24,298 bases of DNA from an uncultured Bacilli bacterium (GTDB taxonomy: Bacteria; Bacillota_I; Bacilli_A; RF39; UBA660): contig CALVJE010000004.1 in NCBI GenBank assembly GCA_944331725.1, positions 1-24,298 on the forward strand, written 5' to 3'. Every line of letters starts with the position of its first letter. The stretch's first letter is position 1. The notes under the pieces were generated by a model that saw only the letters and a list, made by a program, of their open reading frames with translations, was not told where the DNA came from and did no database searches. Shown in pieces: positions 8,225-16,028 of this stretch. The position numbers and the translations under genes were made by a program.

Positions 8225-8280
8225 CCTCCTTCTGGACATAAGACCTATTGCTAGGTAAGGAGCATTTTAAATACTCGGTA
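8225..8280 (-). promoter_or_regulatory. Structured rpsF leader that can sequester the Shine-Dalgarno (candidate S6:S18 autoregulatory element)
   Basis: On the minus strand, CTCCTT (8257-8262) can pair with AAGGAG (8226-8231), the core of the rpsF Shine-Dalgarno. Between them is a second hairpin ACCTA/TAGGT (8252-8256 with 8243-8247) closed by a GCAA tetraloop of the GNRA type, and an 11-base bulge on the 3' side (8232-8242) containing CC at 8234-8235. Autoregulatory rpsF leaders bound by S6:S18 are known; their bulge carries CCG, whereas here it reads CCA, so membership of that family is an inference. Confidence 0.5.
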
Positions 8281-8282
8281 GT

Positions 8283-8311
8283 ATTATAGCAAAAGAAAAA
8301 AGAAAAGTCTA
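8283..8311 (-). promoter_or_regulatory. Sigma-A promoter for rpsF-ssb-rpsR
   Basis: A TAGACT -35 box (8306-8311), 17-base spacer and perfect TATAAT -10 box (8283-8288) on the minus strand. The predicted start near 8275-8279 gives a leader of about 60 bases. Confidence 0.65.
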
Positions 8312-8322
8312 TCTTTTTCTTT
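8295..8322 (-). terminator. Possible weak terminator after the 194-residue gene
   Basis: An 8-bp, almost all A/T stem AAAGAAAA/TTTTCTTT (8315-8322 with 8299-8306) with an 8-base loop and a following T-rich run. It overlaps the rpsF -35 box, so it may be only composition. Confidence 0.3.
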
Positions 8323-8345
8323 CATTTTTGTTTCTAATTTGACTA

Positions 8346-8930
8346 TTAAATATGGAAAATGCGTTGTTTTCTATATTCCATTCCTAAATTAGATTGTAAT
8401 TGTGCATTTAATTCTTTATCACTTCTAGACATTCTTATAGAATAAAGTCTTCTTTTTAAAAGATAGATAATATAATAATCTTTACCCTTTGAAGCAGTAG
8501 ATGAGAAAATTTCAATACTTGTTTCAATATCATCACTATCTATTTTATTAACTATATTTATACATTCTTCTCTTTCTTCTTTAGTTAATTTTATATCAGC
8601 ATATTTATTAATACTTATAGACTTCATATAATCATATACTACTAAAGCTGAAGAAGATGTTGTTTTTTCTTCACTAGAAACAAAGTTTTTAAAATATGGC
8701 TTTACTTGGTTTTCTTTTTGTAAAAAACTAAGTATTTTTATTTCTTCTTCACTTAATTCGCCAGCATTCTTATTTAATATTTCATCAATACTGAAGTGAC
8801 TAGGAACATAATTAATCCAATTTAAATAATCATTTGGAGTTATTAACTTGTTGCCAGTTGGTATTATTACAAAACTAGCACCTTTATTATTTTCTAATTG
8901 ATGTTTTAAGAGTATTCTTACTATATCCAT
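8346..8930 (-). CDS. Hypothetical protein, 194 residues, between ychF and rpsF
   Basis: Not recognised. The protein is soluble-looking, charged and mostly helical, with no signal peptide or membrane segment. Visible features are an N-terminal helix followed by a hydrophobic strand (GASFVIIPTGN, about 17-27), an acidic stretch with ELSEEEIKIL, a Ser-rich run around EEKTTSSSALVV, and a basic tail with RRLYSIRMSRSD. ATG at 8930 is the only candidate because a TGA is in frame four codons upstream; GGAG lies 13 bases away, which is rather far. It follows ychF by 43 bases and is probably cotranscribed with it. In other Bacilli ychF and rpsF are usually adjacent, so this gene is an addition. Confidence 0.75.
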   Translation of the reverse strand: MDIVRILLKHQLENNKGASFVIIPTGNKLITPNDYLNWINYVPSHFSIDEILNKNAGELSEEEIKILSFLQKENQVKPYFKNFVSSEEKTTSSSALVVYDYMKSISINKYADIKLTKEEREECINIVNKIDSDDIETSIEIFSSTASKGKDYYIIYLLKRRLYSIRMSRSDKELNAQLQSNLGMEYRKQRIFHI

Positions 8931-8973
8931 ATATTTTATTCAACTCCTTTATTTTAAAAATCATATATTTTTC

Positions 8974-10071
8974 TTACACATTAAATCTAAAGTGACAGAT
9001 ATCTCCATCTTGCATTAGATAGTCTTTTCCTTCAAGTCTTGCTTTACCTGCTTCTCTTGCTTTTAATTCACTACCACATTCTATTAAATCTTCATATGAG
9101 ATAACTTCTGCTTTAATAAAGCCTTTTTCAAAGTCTGTATGGATGATACCTGCGCAAGACTTAGCATTCATTCCCTTTTTAAAAGTCCAAGCTCTTACTT
9201 CATCTGATCCTACTGTGAAATATGTTGCAAGTCCTAGTAAATCATATGTTGCTGCAATTAGTGAATCTAACCCACTCTTTTCTAATCCTAAAGCTTCTAA
9301 CATTTCTTTAGCATCTTCATCTTCTAATTCACTTAACTCTTCTTCTACTTTTGCACAGATTGTAATAACCTTAGCATTTTCTTTACTTGCATATTCTTTA
9401 ACTTTTTTTACATAGAGGTTATCAGTTCCTAAATCAGATTCATTAACATTTGCTAGATAAATTAAAGGTTTTTCTGTTAAAAGATTAAAACTTTTGATGA
9501 TAGCTTTCTCTTCTTTTGTTAAGTCAAGTAATCTTATTGGAGTATTTTCTTCTAAGGCTTTTCTTAATTTTTCTAGTGTTTCATACTCTAAAACTTCATC
9601 TTTATCTTTACTCATTCTAGCTTTTTTACTAATTCTATTTATTCTATTAGTTACTGTTTCTAAGTCTGCTAGAGCTAGTTCTAAGTTAATTGTTTCAATA
9701 TCTCTTATAGGATCTATATTACCATCTACGTGAATAATATTTCCATTATCAAAGCATCTTACAACTTCACAAATAGCATCTACTTCTCTTATATGTGATA
9801 AAAACTTATTACCTAGTCCTTCTCCTTTACTTGCTCCTTTAACTAATCCTGCTATATCAATAAATTCATAACTTGTATAGATTGTTCTTTTAGGATTATA
9901 CATACTAGATAATTTATCAATTCTTTTATCTTTAACATTTACTATCCCAACGTTTGGATCAATGGTTGCGAATGGATAGTTTTCTGCTAAAATATGTGTT
10001 TTTGTTAAGGCATTAAATAATGTACTTTTACCGACATTAGGTAGTCCTATAATTCCTGCTTTTAAACTCAT
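8974..10071 (-). CDS. ychF: YchF/OLA1-family ATPase
   Basis: A 365-residue P-loop protein of the Obg-related YchF group, which prefers ATP over GTP and associates with ribosomes. The P-loop is GLPNVGKS (9-16), G2/G3 lie in YPFATIDPN and [10 protein letters not shown], and the G4 position reads NVNE (208-211) where GTPases have NKxD, the family hallmark. A coiled-coil insertion spans about 130-175 and the C-terminal TGS domain about 280-363, ending in DGDICHFRF. Length is the family norm. It has its own promoter and follows the terminator of the par operon. Confidence 0.97.
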   Translation of the reverse strand: MSLKAGIIGLPNVGKSTLFNALTKTHILAENYPFATIDPNVGIVNVKDKRIDKLSSMYNPKRTIYTSYEFIDIAGLVKGASKGEGLGNKFLSHIREVDAICEVVRCFDNGNIIHVDGNIDPIRDIETINLELALADLETVTNRINRISKKARMSKDKDEVLEYETLEKLRKALEENTPIRLLDLTKEEKAIIKSFNLLTEKPLIYLANVNESDLGTDNLYVKKVKEYASKENAKVITICAKVEEELSELEDEDAKEMLEALGLEKSGLDSLIAATYDLLGLATYFTVGSDEVRAWTFKKGMNAKSCAGIIHTDFEKGFIKAEVISYEDLIECGSELKAREAGKARLEGKDYLMQDGDICHFRFNV

Positions 10072-10095
10072 AATATTACCTCTTTTCTTCTATGT

Positions 10096-10104
10096 ATTAT
10101 AGCA
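10096..10104 (-). promoter_or_regulatory. Extended -10 promoter of ychF
   Basis: On the minus strand TGCTATAAT: a perfect -10 box (10096-10101) with the TG extension (10103-10104). The -35 position is poor (TTTTAA at 17 bases). Confidence 0.55.
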
Positions 10105-10120
10105 TTGTTCTATATAATTT

Positions 10121-10147
10121 AAAAGAAAAAAATACCTTTCGGTATTT
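10121..10147 (-). terminator. Rho-independent terminator of the parA-parB-mscS-DUF951-abgT operon
   Basis: A 7-bp stem AAATACC/GGTATTT (10141-10147 with 10130-10136) closed by a GAAA tetraloop on the minus strand and followed by a run of seven T, a C and four T. It overlaps the abgT stop codon. Confidence 0.85.
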
Positions 10148-11744
10148 AAATTGTTGCATATACTCCTGGACCTAGTGGTAGTCCTATTAAGTACCAACCT
10201 ATTACTAGTAAAATCCAAGTAGCTGCTATTATTCCAAAGTATGGAAGAATGTATGCTATACTCTTATGGATTGTTATTGGTTTTGATTTGTCTTGATTAT
10301 AGATATTTAAATATCCTATATAGATTGCAAAACAAGCTAGTAAAGGTGTTATTCCTGCTGTTATAGATGTACCTGCTCTTAATATAAATTGAGCTAATGG
10401 TGCAGATAAATTTGATTGCATAAAGGCAGGAACCATTACTGGCGCGAATAGTTCCCATTTACTACTAGGTGATGGTACTAAAATATTAGCTAAACCTATT
10501 AGAATAAGAGCAAATATAGCTAGAGGTAGTCCTGTAAAGCCAATATTACCAACAGCATCTGCACACCAAGAGGCTATAACTGTTCCTATATTTGTTTCTC
10601 TAAAGATAGCAGTAAATTGAGATACTACAAATATTAGCATTAATATTTCACCAATAGGGGCAAAACTTTCTTTACAACCATTAATTATATCTTTATCATT
10701 CTTTATACTCTTAGCACCTATTCCATAAGCTATACCTACTAATGTAAATAATAGAGCCATCATATAGGTGAAACCATCTTGGAAATAAGAGTTAGTTCCA
10801 AATAATTGACCAAGATAAGTATCTTCTTCCATATCAAGTAACATTCCTGAATATGGTAAATCTGGTATTATCATATAAATAAAAGCTAGTATTACAATTA
10901 CAGCGGTTATAATTGCTGCTTTTAGACCTCTTTTTTCATAATGTTCTTTCTCTATTTTTTGTTGTTCTAATTCTTTTACATCAGTAACTACTAATTCTTC
11001 TGTTTTAGAAAGTTCATCTTTTTCTTTATATTTACCAAGACGAGGAGCGATTATTTTTTCAATAACTATAGTTCCTACAATTGATAAAATAAAGGAGAAA
11101 GCAATAATTATAAAAAGATTAGATGTAAGACTAATGTGAGCGGCTGAATCTATTAAACGAGCGGCATCTGTAGTTGTTGGTATTAAGTTTACTTCCATAC
11201 TACCAACAAATATAGAAACACCATATCCAAAGCTTACTCCACAAAATGCTGCTATTATTCCTAGATGAGGATTTCTGTTATTTAACATAAATAATAAAGC
11301 TGCTAAAGGTATTAAGATAACATAACCTACATCATTTATTAAAGAGGATATAGTAGCAAGAAAAATAACAATAAAAGTTAGTATTTTTTTATCTATTTTT
11401 ATTAAGCATCTTTTACATAAAGTATCTAGAAAACCTGTAGATTTAGCAATACTTAAACCAAATAATGTAAGTAAAAGCATACCAAGAGGTGCAAAACTTA
11501 AAAAGTTTGTCATTGCATTACTGAAAATAAATTTCATACCATCAAAGTTAAGCATTGATTCAACAGTTACTAAATTACTTTCTAAATCATTTGTTGTAGG
11601 ACTAATAGTATTGTAAGTCGCTTGCATTTGGAAAGCTTCTAAAATAGCACTTAATATTATAACTAAAAAAATTAAAAATATGTAAACAGTTATAGGATGG
11701 AAATAAAATTTCTTTAATTTTAATTTTTTCTTATTACGACGCAT
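10146..11744 (-). CDS. AbgT-family transporter
   Basis: A 532-residue integral membrane protein with many hydrophobic segments (the first at about 17-37, then about 77-100, 121-135, 137-154 and a dense set after 205). Family signs are the HPITVYIFLI start, SIAKSTGFLDTL, the SSLINDVGYVILIPLAAL hairpin region (133-150), GIIAAFCGVSFGYG and the LVPSPSSKWELFAPVMVP loop. AbgT proteins use ion gradients; E. coli AbgT takes up p-aminobenzoyl-glutamate and relatives export sulfonamides, so a folate-related substrate is a family-level guess. Its ATG overlaps the DUF951 gene by 11 bases and has a perfect GGAGG. Its position as the last gene of the par operon is unusual. Confidence 0.88.
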   Translation of the reverse strand: MRRNKKKLKLKKFYFHPITVYIFLIFLVIILSAILEAFQMQATYNTISPTTNDLESNLVTVESMLNFDGMKFIFSNAMTNFLSFAPLGMLLLTLFGLSIAKSTGFLDTLCKRCLIKIDKKILTFIVIFLATISSLINDVGYVILIPLAALLFMLNNRNPHLGIIAAFCGVSFGYGVSIFVGSMEVNLIPTTTDAARLIDSAAHISLTSNLFIIIAFSFILSIVGTIVIEKIIAPRLGKYKEKDELSKTEELVVTDVKELEQQKIEKEHYEKRGLKAAIITAVIVILAFIYMIIPDLPYSGMLLDMEEDTYLGQLFGTNSYFQDGFTYMMALLFTLVGIAYGIGAKSIKNDKDIINGCKESFAPIGEILMLIFVVSQFTAIFRETNIGTVIASWCADAVGNIGFTGLPLAIFALILIGLANILVPSPSSKWELFAPVMVPAFMQSNLSAPLAQFILRAGTSITAGITPLLACFAIYIGYLNIYNQDKSKPITIHKSIAYILPYFGIIAATWILLVIGWYLIGLPLGPGVYATI

Positions 11745-11940
11745 TATGATCCTCCTTTGTAAGTACTTTTTTTAGTTTTTTATTAAATTCTATTCTAGGC
11801 ATAAATATTAAACGACCACAACCTGTACATTTTAATTTTATATCAGCACCTAGTCTAACTATTTCCCAATTATTACTACCACAAGGATGACCCTTTTTCA
11901 TAATAACGTGATCACCTAAAGTGTATGTTTTATTTTCCAT
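11734..11940 (-). CDS. DUF951 family small protein (YyzM-like)
   Basis: A 68-residue protein matching DUF951: GDHVIMKKGHPCGSN, WEIVRLGADIKLKCTGCG and MPRIEF. Cys20, Cys38 and Cys41 are the visible conserved cysteines (HPCG and CTGCG) and suggest a metal site, which is inference. No function is established. The gene is usually found between the ParB/MscS genes and ychF in Firmicutes, as here apart from the intervening transporter. Its ATG is inside the end of mscS (11-base overlap), with GGAGG at six bases. Confidence 0.9.
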   Translation of the reverse strand: MENKTYTLGDHVIMKKGHPCGSNNWEIVRLGADIKLKCTGCGRLIFMPRIEFNKKLKKVLTKEDHNAS

Positions 11941-12736
11941 TACGAACCTCCATATGTGTTTGGGGCATTTTTATATTACCTGCGGTTAAGGCAGCTTGTA
12001 AATCTCTTCTCATATTTCTTTGAATTTCAAAATCATATCCTGATTTTGTTTTAACAGCAACTTTATAAGTTACAGAATTTTGATCTACCATTTCAACACC
12101 CCATAATTCTGTATTACCTTTAAGATTTTCATAAGTACTATCAATTTTTTCCATTGTTTTCTTAATAATTTTTTCAACCTTATCTAAGTCATTATCAGAG
12201 TCAACAGCTATAGTAACTTCTGCTAGGGATGGGTTTAAACTATAATTTGTAACTTCTGTTATCATATGATTAGCTATTATTTGAACTGCACCTTTATAAT
12301 CTTTAATTCTTGTTGTTTTAAGTCCCATAGCAATTACATCACCACGAAAGCCATTTATCATAACATTATCGCCTATTTCGAATTGATCTTCCATAACAAT
12401 AGATATTCCTGCTATAAAATCTTTAGCAAGATCTTGAAATGCTAGAGTTAAAACAGCTGCTACAATTCCTAATCCAGCTAAAATACTACTAACATTAATT
12501 CCATAATTATTAAGAATTACTAAGATCGTTAAAAATATAATTATATATTTTAAACAGTTATTTATAATACTTAGAGTAGTTTTTACTCGCTTTTTATTCT
12601 TATTTTTTAGATGTTTATTATTAAGAGCTTTGTTAAGAAAATAGATAAAGAGCTTATAGAATATATAAGCAAGTCCAATATATATTATTGGTAGAACTAT
12701 ATATTTGAATATTTCTGATGAGAAAAATTCTTCCAA
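11930..12736 (-). CDS. mscS: MscS-family small-conductance mechanosensitive channel
   Basis: A tension-gated channel of 268 residues. Three membrane segments lie at about 10-35, 60-76 and 82-102; the pore helix region shows SSILAGLGIVAAVLTLAFQD, followed by the conserved beta domain (GISIVMEDQFEIGD, GFRGDVIAMGLKTTRI) and a C-terminal alpha/beta domain. TTG at 12736 is preferred as start because AAAGGTGG (12745-12752) lies eight bases upstream; the GTG codons at 12748 and 12745 are inside that site. It follows parB by about 14 bases. Closest in size to YkuT-type channels. Confidence 0.92.
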   Translation of the reverse strand: MEEFFSSEIFKYIVLPIIYIGLAYIFYKLFIYFLNKALNNKHLKNKNKKRVKTTLSIINNCLKYIIIFLTILVILNNYGINVSSILAGLGIVAAVLTLAFQDLAKDFIAGISIVMEDQFEIGDNVMINGFRGDVIAMGLKTTRIKDYKGAVQIIANHMITEVTNYSLNPSLAEVTIAVDSDNDLDKVEKIIKKTMEKIDSTYENLKGNTELWGVEMVDQNSVTYKVAVKTKSGYDFEIQRNMRRDLQAALTAGNIKMPQTHMEVRNGK

Positions 12737-12750
12737 AGAAAACACCACCT

Positions 12751-13632
12751 TTATTTATCTAAATGCATTATTTCTAATATTCTTGTTAAATCATTTGCAT
12801 TAGTAAAACTTATTTCTAATTTATTATTTTTAATTTTTACTTTTGTTCCAAGTTTTTCACATAAATCACTTGTTAGATAAGAAAATTCATCTTCTTTTTC
12901 TTTTTTAGGTTTTATAGTCTTCTTACGATGAAAATCTTCTTTTGAACTTGTTATTTCTTCTAATTTTCTTACACTTAAATTTTCATTTATTACTTTTTCA
13001 GCTAAATCTATAGCTTGATCTTTATTTTCTAATTTACTTAGAACACGAGCGTGTCCCATAGTTATTTCACCTTTAGTTATTTCATCTTTTATTTCATTTG
13101 GAAGAGTTAATAAGCCTAACATATTAGTGACATAACTTCTTGATTTTCCTACTTTTGTAGCAAGTTGTTCTTGTGTTAAATTAAGTCTTGTCTTTAAAGC
13201 ATTATATGCTTCTGCTTCTTCTAGAGCACTTAAATTTTCTCTTTGAAGATTTTCAAGTAAAGCGATTTCCATCATTTCTTCATCTGTGAAATCTTTGATA
13301 ATAGCTGGTATTGTAGTAAGTCCTGCTAATTTTGAGGCTTTTACTCTTCTTTCTCCTGCTACTATCTCATAACCTTTGATGCTTTTTTTAGCAATTATAG
13401 GTTGAAATACTCCGTGTTCTTTAATTGAAGAAGCTAGTTCATTTAAACTTTCTTCATCAAAGTTTTTACGTGGTTGATAAGGATTACTCCTTAATTCATC
13501 TAAATTTAACATTGTTATTTGTTCTTTAGGTGTATTATTTACAATTTCTTCTTCTACTTGAGCGATATTTATAGGTTCATTATTAAATAGTTCCTCTAGT
13601 CCTCTACCTAAGGCTCTTCTTTTATTTTCCAT
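12751..13632 (-). CDS. parB: Chromosome partitioning protein ParB (Spo0J)
   Basis: A CTP-dependent DNA clamp that loads at parS near the origin and recruits SMC. The 293-residue protein begins KRRALGRGLEELF, the ParA-stimulating N-terminal tail, followed by the ParB/CTPase domain (NPYQPRKNF; GERR at 93-96; ENLQRE at 127-132), a helix-turn-helix (GKSRSYVTNML) and a C-terminal dimerisation domain. Arg in GKSR and Gly in MGHAR are the residues associated with parS rather than Noc-site recognition. ATG at 13632 is chosen, with AAGGAAGTGAT upstream; a TTG at 13641 would add three residues. It overlaps parA by 11 bases. Confidence 0.95.
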   Translation of the reverse strand: MENKRRALGRGLEELFNNEPINIAQVEEEIVNNTPKEQITMLNLDELRSNPYQPRKNFDEESLNELASSIKEHGVFQPIIAKKSIKGYEIVAGERRVKASKLAGLTTIPAIIKDFTDEEMMEIALLENLQRENLSALEEAEAYNALKTRLNLTQEQLATKVGKSRSYVTNMLGLLTLPNEIKDEITKGEITMGHARVLSKLENKDQAIDLAEKVINENLSVRKLEEITSSKEDFHRKKTIKPKKEKEDEFSYLTSDLCEKLGTKVKIKNNKLEISFTNANDLTRILEIMHLDK

Positions 13633-14410
13633 TTCTATCAATCACTTCCTTTGCTAAGTTTAGATAAGCTTCTGAACCTTTACTTTTTGGATCATATACA
13701 ATAATGGGTTCTCCGTGAGATGGAGCTTCTGTTAGTCTAATTAATCTTGGTATTATTGTATTATATACTTTTTCTTTAAAGAATTTTCTAATGTCATCTA
13801 CTACTTCAAATCCTAGATTTGTTCTTGAATCTAGCATTGTTAATAAGACTCCTTCTATATCTAAATTAGGATTTAATTGTTTTTGGGCAAGTCTTATTGT
13901 ATTTAATAGTTGCATTATTCCTTCTAGAGCGAAGAATTCACACTGTACAGGAATAATAACAGAATTACTAGCAGTTAGGGCATTAGTAGTTATAAGTCCA
14001 AGTGATGGGGGACAATCTATAATAATGTAGTCAAAGTTTTCGTCATTTAATTCTTCTAAATGATATTTTAATTGAGCTCCTTTTGCAAAACCAGGTTCAC
14101 TTTGGCTTTTCTCAAGTAGTTCTATATCAAGTCCTGCTAAATTTATAGTTGCAGGTAGAACATATAACTTTTTATATTTTGTTTTTATCATTGCTTCTTT
14201 TGTACTACATTTATTAGTTAGAACATCATAAACACTTAGATTTATATCTCCTTTATTTATACCTACTCCTGTAGTTGTATTACCTTGGGGATCTAAGTCT
14301 ACTAATAATACTTTCTTACCAAGAAATGCTAGTGATGCAGAAAGGTTAATACTTGTTGTTGTTTTTCCTACTCCACCTTTTTGATTTACTAATGAAATTA
14401 CCTTTGCCAT
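13622..14410 (-). CDS. parA: Chromosome partitioning ATPase ParA (Soj)
   Basis: A 262-residue MinD/ParA ATPase that binds DNA nonspecifically as an ATP dimer and, with ParB, controls origin segregation and DnaA activity in Bacillus. The deviant Walker A is KGGVGKTTT (11-19), with LVDLDPQGNTTTG, the IIIDCPPSLG Walker B region and the late TEAPSHG motif. Length is typical of chromosomal Soj. First gene of its operon, behind a good promoter and the noc terminator. Confidence 0.97.
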   Translation of the reverse strand: MAKVISLVNQKGGVGKTTTSINLSASLAFLGKKVLLVDLDPQGNTTTGVGINKGDINLSVYDVLTNKCSTKEAMIKTKYKKLYVLPATINLAGLDIELLEKSQSEPGFAKGAQLKYHLEELNDENFDYIIIDCPPSLGLITTNALTASNSVIIPVQCEFFALEGIMQLLNTIRLAQKQLNPNLDIEGVLLTMLDSRTNLGFEVVDDIRKFFKEKVYNTIIPRLIRLTEAPSHGEPIIVYDPKSKGSEAYLNLAKEVIDRNGK

Positions 14411-14443
14411 TTTATCACTCTCTTCTTCTACTTGTCTTATTTT

Positions 14444-14472
14444 ATTGTATCAAAAATATGGTGTTATGAAAA
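14444..14472 (-). promoter_or_regulatory. Promoter of the parA operon
   Basis: On the minus strand, TTTTCA (14467-14472), 17 bases, TACAAT (14444-14449). It lies between the noc terminator and parA. Confidence 0.6.
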
Positions 14473-14480
14473 CAATTTTA

Positions 14481-14509
14481 TTTAAAAAAGTAGATTATCT
14501 CTACTTTTT
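14481..14509 (-). terminator. Rho-independent terminator of noc
   Basis: A 10-bp stem AAAAAGTAGA/TCTACTTTTT (14485-14494 with 14500-14509), 5-base loop, T-rich tail on the minus strand. Confidence 0.8.
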
Positions 14510-14512
14510 GTT

Positions 14513-15964
14513 TTATGTGTTTTCTTTTGCGATTTTTATTGTTATTTGATAGTTATTAGCTAGATCTGTCTCTGTTGTCTCTACTTTAAATCCGCTATTT
14601 TCTATTTTTCTTAGAGTTTCTCTAACTAAATTTATAGATTCATTTAAAGTATATTTTGGTGTTGATATAGAAACAGCTGATTCTTCTTTTATATTATCTC
14701 CAAAGATCGGATTACGTGCGAATGGATTATTAAATACATCTACTGGAGGTATTTTTTCCTCTGCTTCTTTTTTATCTTCTAAATTAATAGCTTGATTTGT
14801 ATTTGTATTTTGATTTTCTACTCCTGCTAGTAAATTATCCATTGAAGTACTTGTAGCATCATCTAAAGATTTAGTAGGAGCATTTAAATCAAAAGGATTA
14901 ACATCACTAATATTAGTTGGTGTTGGTGCTACAAAGGATTGAGATTGTTCATTTTGAGAAGGTTGTTGATCTTGTTTTGGTGTCATATCTTCTTCTGGAG
15001 CGAAGAATTTAAAACTAGCTTCTTGTGGTTTAGGTTCTTCTTTAGGTGCTACTTTTAAGAATTGATCTATATCTACATTCTTTTCTTCTGGTTCTATATT
15101 TATATCTTTAGCACTATCTTTTAGAGCATTTATATCTATTTGTTTATTAGCAGTGCTTTCTAGATTTTCGCTATTTATATTTGGAATGTCATAATCAATA
15201 AATTTTGGTGGTGTTGAATAATCAATTCCTACACTTTGATTAAAGTCACTAGGACTATTAACATTATTTGTTGCAGTTACATTATTATTAAATAATGGCT
15301 CTGTTAAATTAACTGGTTTAGGATTTAACATATCATCTATAGACTGAGGAGTGATATTTTCTTCTTTAGGTTTTATTTTATCTTCTAGTTCTCTAACAGT
15401 CATTTTATTATCTATTACCTCTTTCAATAATTTTTTCTGTTCTTCAGAGTCTGTTACACTTAAAAGAGTTCTAGCGTGACGTTCTGATATTTGATCTTTT
15501 AGTAAAGCATCTTGAACTTCGTCTGTTAAAGATAAAAGACGTAGTTTGTTTGCAACAGCTCCTTGGCTTTTTCCCATAGTTTTAGCTAATTCTTCTTGAG
15601 TCATTTGATCTAATTCAAGAATTTTTTGATAGGTTTTAGCTTCTTCGATAGGGTTCAAATTTTTTCTTTGTAAGTTTTCAATAAGAGCTACTTTACTACT
15701 TTCTTGATCATCTAAATTACGTACAATAGCTGGTATTTTAGTAAGTCCTGCCATTGCTGATGCTTTATAACGACGTTCTCCTGCTATTATTTCGTATTTA
15801 TTTCCAATATTTCTTACTATAATAGGTTGAATTACTCCGTGTTCTTTAATGGAAACAGCTAATTCTTTTAAAGCTTTTTCATCAAATACTTGACGGGGTT
15901 GAAATCTATTTGGAATTATATCATCTAAATGTAAATATACTACTTCATTTTCTTGTGTTTGCAT
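14513..15964 (-). CDS. noc: Nucleoid occlusion protein Noc with a very long low-complexity linker
   Basis: A ParB paralogue of 483 residues; Bacillus Noc is about 283. Residues 6-197 are a Noc-type ParB/CTPase and DNA-binding region (VPNRFQPR-like IPNRFQPR; GERR at 62-65; ENLQR; GKSQGAVANKLRLL; SERHARTL). Gln134, Lys140 and Arg162 are at the positions that separate Noc from ParB. Residues about 198-432 are Asn/Gln/Pro/Ser/Glu-rich with no evident fold. Residues about 436-480 (SINLVRETLRKIENSGFKV, YQITIKIAK) match the C-terminal dimerisation domain of Noc. The N-terminal amphipathic helix that attaches Bacillus Noc to the membrane is absent, and GAGGG at the right spacing supports ATG 15964. 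Noc blocks division over the nucleoid. Confidence 0.88.
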   Translation of the reverse strand: MQTQENEVVYLHLDDIIPNRFQPRQVFDEKALKELAVSIKEHGVIQPIIVRNIGNKYEIIAGERRYKASAMAGLTKIPAIVRNLDDQESSKVALIENLQRKNLNPIEEAKTYQKILELDQMTQEELAKTMGKSQGAVANKLRLLSLTDEVQDALLKDQISERHARTLLSVTDSEEQKKLLKEVIDNKMTVRELEDKIKPKEENITPQSIDDMLNPKPVNLTEPLFNNNVTATNNVNSPSDFNQSVGIDYSTPPKFIDYDIPNINSENLESTANKQIDINALKDSAKDINIEPEEKNVDIDQFLKVAPKEEPKPQEASFKFFAPEEDMTPKQDQQPSQNEQSQSFVAPTPTNISDVNPFDLNAPTKSLDDATSTSMDNLLAGVENQNTNTNQAINLEDKKEAEEKIPPVDVFNNPFARNPIFGDNIKEESAVSISTPKYTLNESINLVRETLRKIENSGFKVETTETDLANNYQITIKIAKENT

Positions 15965-16002
15965 ATTATCCCTCTTTTATTCTTTATATTTTTACTAATA
16001 TC

Positions 16003-16011
16003 AGTATATCA
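16003..16011 (-). promoter_or_regulatory. Extended -10 promoter of noc
   Basis: TGATATACT on the minus strand: TATACT (16003-16008) with a TG extension. No good -35 box. It lies in the 64-base gap between rsmG and noc, where no terminator was seen, so readthrough from the upstream operon is also likely. Confidence 0.4.
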
Positions 16012-16028
16012 TTATTTTTAATAGTTTG

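Noticed and set aside
10146..11744. Transporter as a recently acquired gene
   Set aside because: Base composition and codon use look like the neighbours, overlaps are neat, and no mobile element traces flank it.
15965..16028. Possible terminator between rsmG and noc
   Set aside because: No stem longer than a few bases followed by a T tract could be found on the minus strand.
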